Source: Candidatus Bathyarchaeota archaeon (GTDB lineage: Archaea; Thermoproteota; Bathyarchaeia; TCS64). Taken from it: a stretch of 9,685 bases of DNA. This document shows positions 6,832-9,685 of this stretch, piece after piece. Made by a program: the position numbers and the translations under genes. The stretch covers positions 1-9,685 of the forward strand of contig JAUYEB010000130.1 in NCBI GenBank assembly GCA_030691555.1, given 5' to 3'. The notes beneath the pieces were generated by a model. It did not search any database, was not told the origin of the DNA, and saw only the letters and a program-made list of their open reading frames with translations. Each line of letters starts with the position of its first letter. Position 1 is the first letter of the stretch.

Positions 6832-7628
6832 GCAAGAGCAACATCGTCAGCCACCTGAAGCAGAAGAAGATCGCCGAGGTGCTCTCCACCGGCAAGCGGA
6901 TGGACGGGCGCGCCTTCGGGGACTTCCGAGAGCTAACCATCAAGCGCAACGTCCTCTTCAAGAGCGAGGGCAGCGCCGAGGTCTGGCTCGGCAAGACACA
7001 CGTCATGGTCGGCGTAAAGGTCGGCACAGGCACGCCCTTCGAGGACACGCCCAACGAGGGCGTACTCATGACAAACGCCGAGTTCACCCCCATCGCAAAC
7101 GCCGCCTGGGAGCCAGGCCCACCGAACGAGGACAGCATCGAGCTGGCACGCGTCGTCGACAGGGGCCTCCGCAGCGCCGAGGTCCTCGACACCGCCGCGC
7201 TCAACATCATAAGCGGCAAGCTCGTCCACATAGTCTTCGTCGACCTCTACGTCCTGAACTACGACGGCAACCTAATCGACGCCTGCAGCGCCGGCGCAAT
7301 CGCCGCCCTCATGGGGGCGAAGAAGCCCGTCTACAGGGTCGAGAACGGCGAGGCGAAGCGCACCGAGGAGAAGGTCCCGCTCACCGTCCGGAAGAAGCCG
7401 GTGGCCGTGAGCGTGATCAAGATCGGGGACAAGCTCATCCTCGACCCCACCGCCGACGAGGAGGACGTCATGGACGCCCGCCTCACCGTCACATTCGACG
7501 AGGCCGGCAATGTCTGCACCATGCAGAAGAGCGGCTCCGAGGGCCTGACGCTCGACGAAGTAAAGAAATGCATAAATATGGCGCAGGAGAAGGCGCCCCA
7601 GATCAGGGCGAAGGCCATAGGCGACTGA
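6828..7628 (+). CDS. rrp42: Exosome structural RNase PH subunit Rrp42
   Basis: The 266-residue protein is the RNase PH paralogue that alternates with Rrp41 in the hexameric ring. Family regions are GKRMDGRAFGDFRELTIKRN (22-41), the segment ELARVVDRGLRSAE (105-118), which helps bind RNA, DLYVLNYDGNLIDACSAGAI (139-158), and the C-terminal IGDKLILDPTADEED (199-213). The Rrp41-type catalytic motif G-x-SDMP is not present, as expected for this non-catalytic but structurally required partner. ATG at 6828 follows GGAGG at 6816-6820 with a seven-base gap, the best SD in the operon. The start overlaps the rrp41 stop as ATGA. The eL43 gene begins two bases after its stop. Length and sequence are ordinary for an archaeal Rrp42. 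Confidence 0.97.
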   Translation: MSKSNIVSHLKQKKIAEVLSTGKRMDGRAFGDFRELTIKRNVLFKSEGSAEVWLGKTHVMVGVKVGTGTPFEDTPNEGVLMTNAEFTPIANAAWEPGPPNEDSIELARVVDRGLRSAEVLDTAALNIISGKLVHIVFVDLYVLNYDGNLIDACSAGAIAALMGAKKPVYRVENGEAKRTEEKVPLTVRKKPVAVSVIKIGDKLILDPTADEEDVMDARLTVTFDEAGNVCTMQKSGSEGLTLDEVKKCINMAQEKAPQIRAKAIGD

Positions 7629-7630
7629 GG

Positions 7631-7885
7631 ATGACGAAGAAAAAGAAGACGTTCGGTCTACGACTAAGGACACGCGGAGGAGCCGCCATACAGAAGCGCT
7701 GGACACGCATAATGCTAGAGATGAACCAGCCCCACAAGTGCCCAAGCTGCGCGAGCCCCAAGGTCAAACGCACCGCCGTCGGGATATGGAGCTGCAGCAA
7801 GTGCGGCTACAAGTTCGCGGGCGGAGCCTACGTCCCCTCGACGAAGACGGGCCAGGCCTCCACCAGGGTCCAGCAGGAAACCTAA
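7631..7885 (+). CDS. rpl37ae: Large ribosomal subunit protein eL43 (L37Ae)
   Basis: The 84-residue, strongly basic protein carries the C2C2 zinc ribbon of L37Ae: C37-P-S-C40, 14 residues, C55-S-K-C58. This is preceded by the conserved GLRLRTRGGAAIQKRW segment (9-24). It binds 23S rRNA on the large subunit and occurs only in archaea and eukaryotes. ATG at 7631 is the natural start: it follows the rrp42 stop by two bases, with GAGG overlapping that stop, and gives the standard N-terminus with its lysine run. An open frame continues upstream to an ATG at 7568, but those codons lie inside rrp42 and give a non-homologous sequence. Placement between rrp42 and pcc1 matches the conserved archaeal order. 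Confidence 0.96.
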   Translation: MTKKKKTFGLRLRTRGGAAIQKRWTRIMLEMNQPHKCPSCASPKVKRTAVGIWSCSKCGYKFAGGAYVPSTKTGQASTRVQQET

Positions 7886-7897
7886 GCCAACCCAACC

Positions 7898-7958
7898 CGA
7901 GGCGACTGTTTTTGAAGCCTCGACAAAACCAAGCCGAGGCGAGGATACTTGTCGAGGC
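7898..7958 (+). promoter_or_regulatory. Competing inverted repeats around the pcc1 start
   Basis: CGAGGC occurs at 7898-7903, 7935-7940 and 7953-7958, and its complement GCCTCG at 7917-7922. The first copy overlaps the likely SD (GAGG) of pcc1 and can pair with 7917-7922, closing a loop that holds the TTG start. GCCTCGAC (7917-7924) can instead pair over eight bases with GTCGAGGC (7951-7958), freeing the SD. This could act as a translational switch. It may also be chance in GC-rich DNA; no ligand motif is seen. Confidence 0.3.
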
Positions 7959-8166
7959 TACACCTCAGACTGTCAAGGTTCTAACAAGTTCTCTAAAACC
8001 TGAAATAGAATCAGGAATATCCGAAAGATCAGCAGTAGCTCTCGAGGTTTCATCTAGTGGCATTATTATTAAGATAACTGCTGATGATATTACATCGTTA
8101 AGAGCGGCAGTAAATAGCTATCTCTATTGGGTGCAAGGTATAATAGATATAATTTATATTAAATAA
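7912..8166 (+). CDS. pcc1: KEOPS complex subunit Pcc1
   Basis: The 84-residue product matches the small Pcc1 fold: a first strand AEARILVEA, the helix segment VKVLTSSLKPEIE, a middle strand AVALEVSSSGIIIKITA, and the family's C-terminal helix TADDITSLRAAVNSYLYWVQ. Pcc1 dimerises and binds Kae1 in KEOPS, which makes the t6A37 modification of ANN-decoding tRNAs in the cytoplasm. TTG at 7912 is chosen because no ATG or GTG lies nearby in frame, GAGG at 7899-7902 is nine bases upstream, and the product has normal length. Upstream ATGs at 7738 and 7786 lie inside eL43. The first 20 or so codons match the GC-rich operon (53% GC in 7921-7980), but from about 7975 the gene is AT-rich (22/60 and 19/60 GC in two lines) with many AGA, ATA, TTA and ATT codons. 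The gene may be a recombinant. It closes the operon. Confidence 0.85.
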   Translation: MKPRQNQAEARILVEATPQTVKVLTSSLKPEIESGISERSAVALEVSSSGIIIKITADDITSLRAAVNSYLYWVQGIIDIIYIK

Positions 8167-8168
8167 TA

Positions 8169-8190
8169 ATTCTTATTGAGAATATATTTT
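8169..8190. terminator. Likely bidirectional terminator between pcc1 and thiT
   Basis: The short gap between the convergent genes contains ATTCT-TATTG-AGAAT (8169-8183), a perfect five-pair stem, followed on the plus strand by ATATATTTT. On the minus strand it is followed by TATTATTT. Such T-rich stretches terminate archaeal RNA polymerase, so it could serve both transcripts. Confidence 0.45.
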
Positions 8191-8205
8191 ATTGATAACA
8201 TCTAC

Positions 8206-8727
8206 TTATAGATATGTGGTGATTATTCTTTCAGGAATTAAATTAATGATGATGCCACAGATCACCATTTCTGGTAATATGTAAGCCATGTTGTAGACCG
8301 CGCTATAAATAACTGGATCCATACCTGGTGGTGCATACATGTAAAAAAAGGCGAAACCAGATATAAAGTGAGCTAGAAATCGTCCAGTTATACCTAAATA
8401 TACTCCTGCAAGACGAGGTTTTCTAATAAGACCTGAAAGCCCCAATGCGCCGAATGCGATTGGATAGTCTAGAAGAAGAGAGAGTGGGTTGTATAGTCCA
8501 ATATAACCATCCAAAACTAACTGCACTAAACCATATACGGCTCCAGTGCTTATGCCAATTTTTGGTCCGCGTCTAAGAGATATTAGCAAGATAGGTATCA
8601 TGCTTCCAAGTGTTATCGAACCTCCCTGTGGGAAGTTGAATATCTTAATCATACTTAACACGGTGGCAAGTGCCACCATTATAGCCATCTCGGCTAAAAC
8701 TCTAGTACTAGTTGTTCCAGTCTTCAT
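8206..8727 (-). CDS. thiT: ThiT, thiamine-binding S-component of an ECF transporter
   Basis: The 173-residue protein is almost wholly hydrophobic, with about six membrane segments, as in the ThiT (YuaJ) family. RVLAEMAIMVALATVL (9-24) gives the N-terminal helix with the small-residue motif that contacts EcfT. GSITLGSMIPILLISLRRG (36-54) is a family signature. LLDY (85-88), H120 in LAHFISG, Y141 and N146 appear to match thiamine-contacting residues of Lactococcus ThiT (E84-Y85, H125, Y146, N151 as I recall them), with Asp replacing Glu. ThiT captures thiamine and needs the EcfT-EcfA-EcfA' energising module, not encoded here. ATG at 8727 is chosen because the SD GGAGGG lies seven bases upstream and the frame before it runs through the riboswitch. 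The TPP riboswitch upstream independently supports the function. The gene is AT-rich, unlike its neighbours, suggesting transfer. It converges on pcc1. Confidence 0.93.
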   Translation of the reverse strand: MKTGTTSTRVLAEMAIMVALATVLSMIKIFNFPQGGSITLGSMIPILLISLRRGPKIGISTGAVYGLVQLVLDGYIGLYNPLSLLLDYPIAFGALGLSGLIRKPRLAGVYLGITGRFLAHFISGFAFFYMYAPPGMDPVIYSAVYNMAYILPEMVICGIIINLIPERIITTYL

Positions 8728-8734
8728 TTTTTTT

Positions 8735-8831
8735 CCCTCCGCCGGTATTACCCGGATCAGGTTCAAAGGGTCGACGACTCTCGTCCTCTCAGCCGGGCTC
8801 GCGCCCAGCTCCCCCTCGCCCACCAGAGAAA
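8735..8831 (-). ncRNA. TPP riboswitch (THI element)
   Basis: On the minus strand all core THI blocks appear in order: GGGGGAGC (8815-8808), hairpin GGGC-GCGA-GCCC (8806-8795, a P3 with a GNRA-type loop), GCTGAGA (8793-8787), facultative hairpin GACGA-GAG-TCGTC (8785-8773), ACCCTTTGAACCTGAT (8771-8756), GGGTAATACC (8753-8744) and GGCGGAGGGA (8743-8734). It senses thiamine pyrophosphate and normally lowers expression when TPP is plentiful. Its 3' end, GGAGGG (8740-8735), is also the only SD for thiT, so control is probably translational. The outer stem P1 is unclear; the best candidate is TTTCTC (8831-8826) with GGGAAA (8737-8732). The element is 70% GC, unlike the gene it controls. Confidence 0.95.
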
Positions 8832-8840
8832 GTGCGCGGG

Positions 8841-8853
8841 TTAATAAAATTTA
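8841..8853 (-). promoter_or_regulatory. Possible TATA box for riboswitch–thiT
   Basis: On the minus strand TAAATTTTATTAA is the only strongly AT-rich patch upstream of the riboswitch. It covers the last codons and stop of the methyltransferase gene. Transcription would begin near 8820-8823, close to the aptamer's 5' side. This fits a dedicated thiT promoter, but would clip the outermost P1 candidate. Read-through from the methyltransferase is an alternative. Confidence 0.4.
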
Positions 8854-9512
8854 GCCTCCCTAGCCTTCACGGCTTTGATCACGATGACCCCGGTTCTGCC
8901 GCTTGGCGCGGTGATCTCGTCACCCCCCGTTTGACTCGGCCCCGAGGTCAATGTGCCTAACTTCTCGGAGACACACAACCCCGAGGACACAAGGATGTCG
9001 CTCATCTCGTCGTCGGAGTAGAGGTGGGCGTGGCTAAACACCGGGTCCCCATTTTCACCCATTCTCCTATACAGTTCACCCCAGGCGCTCGCCTTGTTGA
9101 TGAATAGCACGATGAGGGGAGAATCGGCTCTCAGCGCTGTGTATGCCTCCTTGAAGGCCCCTTGGGGATCGGGGAGGAACTCGACGGCCGTTATCATGTA
9201 CGCGAAGCCGAGGCAGCCCCCTCTCAGCGGGAGCGATTGGGCGCTGCCCAGGATCGTAGGTGCCCCTCTCTTCTTGGCCTGGGTCAGCATCTCCTTCGAG
9301 GCGTCGAGGCACACGATGGGGCGGCTCGCCTTGGCGAGGCTCTCGGCGAATATGCCTGTGCCAGCGCCGATCTCCAGACCGAGCCCACCCTCGGGGAGAA
9401 ACATGTCTACAGCTCTTCTCTCGGCGTCGAAGACCTGCCTCCCCTTCGCCTCGGCGTACCAGCTGTCATAGGAGCCGGCGACCTTGTCGAAGGCCTTGAT
9501 GCTGTCAGACAT
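8841..9512 (-). CDS. Class I SAM-dependent methyltransferase (Methyltransf_11-like)
   Basis: The 223-residue protein has the Rossmann-type SAM domain: motif I LEIGAGTG (46-53), an acidic residue ending strand beta2 (D70 in VCLDASKEML), SAQSLPLRGG (90-99) before beta4, and MITAVEFLPDPQGAFKEAYTAL (106-127, motif post-II and helix). The N-terminus AFDKVAGSYDSWYAEAKGRQVF (7-28) is typical of UbiE/type 11 enzymes acting on small molecules. The substrate cannot be told. ATG at 9512 gives the standard length and N-terminus. It overlaps the upstream partial ORF by eight bases, indicating an operon, and its 3' end overlaps the likely thiT promoter. Composition is GC-rich like the main genome, in contrast to adjacent thiT. 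No membrane segment or signal peptide is seen. Confidence 0.9.
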   Translation of the reverse strand: MSDSIKAFDKVAGSYDSWYAEAKGRQVFDAERRAVDMFLPEGGLGLEIGAGTGIFAESLAKASRPIVCLDASKEMLTQAKKRGAPTILGSAQSLPLRGGCLGFAYMITAVEFLPDPQGAFKEAYTALRADSPLIVLFINKASAWGELYRRMGENGDPVFSHAHLYSDDEMSDILVSSGLCVSEKLGTLTSGPSQTGGDEITAPSGRTGVIVIKAVKAREAKFY

Positions 9513-9684
9513 GTCGAAGCAGCGCTCTTATGGTTGTGAGGAGTTCGTCGGGGGTCTCGGCGAGTATGGTCGTCGTGGGCTCTATCCCGAAGGCCCCCGG
9601 GTGGCAGTACGCGTCGGCGATCTTCCCGCCCGAGAATAGGAATCTGGCTACGGGGCAGCCCTCGCCTATGGACTCCGGCGGGAG
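9505..9684 (-). CDS. Unidentified protein, C-terminal 59 residues only
   Basis: A minus-strand frame is open from the window edge to a TGA at 9507-9505 and uses the same GC-rich codons as neighbouring genes. The visible end includes GEGCPVARFLFSGGKIADAY, then CHPGAFGIEPTTTILAE and TPDELLTTIRALLRHV, which looks like a real alpha/beta protein tail with a final helix. I do not recognise the family. There are two cysteines, in EGCPVA and AYCHPG. It overlaps the methyltransferase start by eight bases (ATGTCTGA), the usual mark of translational coupling, so the two probably act together. Its start and most of its length lie beyond the window. Function cannot be given. Confidence 0.6.
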   Translation of the reverse strand, partial: LPPESIGEGCPVARFLFSGGKIADAYCHPGAFGIEPTTTILAETPDELLTTIRALLRHV

Positions 9685-9685
9685 C

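Larger units (their letters stand above)
7975..8734. other. AT-rich compositional island
   Basis: Hand counts give GC of 22/60 (7981-8040), 19/60 (8101-8160), 20/60 (8341-8400), 22/60 (8461-8520) and 25/60 (8641-8700). Outside, counts are 38/60 (4201-4260) and 42/60 (8761-8820). The left edge lies within pcc1, the right edge at the poly-A just before the thiT start. The segment holds the 3' three quarters of pcc1 and all of thiT. No repeats, transposase or target duplication are seen at the edges. Replacement of a segment by DNA from an AT-rich relative is the simplest reading; a metagenomic assembly chimera is possible. Confidence 0.8.

Noticed and set aside
7738..7911. Upstream extension of Pcc1 to ATG 7738 or 7786
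   Set aside because: These codons lie out of frame within eL43, give an arginine/glutamine-rich non-homologous sequence, and would make Pcc1 far too long.
7897..7942. Nine-base direct repeat CCGAGGCGA (7897-7905, 7934-7942) as a target duplication bounding an insertion
   Set aside because: The copies are only 37 bases apart, lie left of the compositional edge, and have no partner at the right edge near 8734.
8728..8823. 32-codon N-terminal extension of ThiT from an ATG at 8823
   Set aside because: The extension translates the TPP riboswitch. The ATG at 8727 has an SD and gives the normal ThiT N-terminus.
1..9685. CRISPR arrays, transposases, integrases, attachment sites or defence-like gene sets
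   Set aside because: No regular spaced repeats, no DDE, tyrosine or serine recombinase motifs and no terminal inverted repeats were seen on either strand.

Overview
The window is archaeal. It carries the conserved archaeal proteasome–exosome superoperon: psmA, SBDS, rrp4, rrp41, rrp42, eL43 (L37Ae) and pcc1. Most of it is GC-rich (about 63% in a hand-counted psmA line), with Shine-Dalgarno (SD) starts, TTG starts and archaeal TATA boxes. Gene content and protein style suggest a TACK (Thermoproteota) lineage, possibly Bathyarchaeia; that placement is inference. There is no tRNA, rRNA, CRISPR or IS element, and no gene-free stretch over 300 bases.

Layout. (1) 3-1388 (+): an amidohydrolase of the YtcJ-like family, cut at its N-terminus by the window edge. 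(2) 1446-2465 (-): a two-gene unit, an HD-domain phosphohydrolase-like protein followed by a small uncharacterised protein with a weak nuclease-like pattern. (3) 2466-2565: a divergent promoter region. (4) 2566-3759 (+): an MFS transporter resembling the fosmidomycin-resistance (Fsr) group. (5) 3760-3891: hairpins and a strong TATA box. (6) 3892-8166 (+): the superoperon, tightly packed, with two 4-base ATGA overlaps inside the exosome genes. (7) 8206-9685 (-): a partial unknown ORF, a SAM methyltransferase and thiT, the thiamine-binding S-component of an ECF transporter. A clear TPP riboswitch lies directly upstream of thiT.

How the genes work together. The superoperon links protein degradation (20S alpha subunit), ribosome maturation (SBDS), 3'-5' RNA decay and tailing (Rrp4/Rrp41/Rrp42), a large-subunit ribosomal protein and the KEOPS subunit Pcc1 for tRNA t6A. 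The prefoldin beta gene that commonly follows pcc1 in archaea is absent, and convergent thiT lies there instead.

Most unusual points. A roughly 760-base AT-rich island (hand counts of 32-42% GC) begins inside the 5' part of pcc1 and ends at the thiT start, next to a 70% GC riboswitch. This suggests segmental replacement or transfer. The TPP aptamer's own 3' end supplies the likely ribosome binding site of thiT. The pcc1 start sits inside competing inverted repeats. No wholly new defence-like or mobile system is evident.
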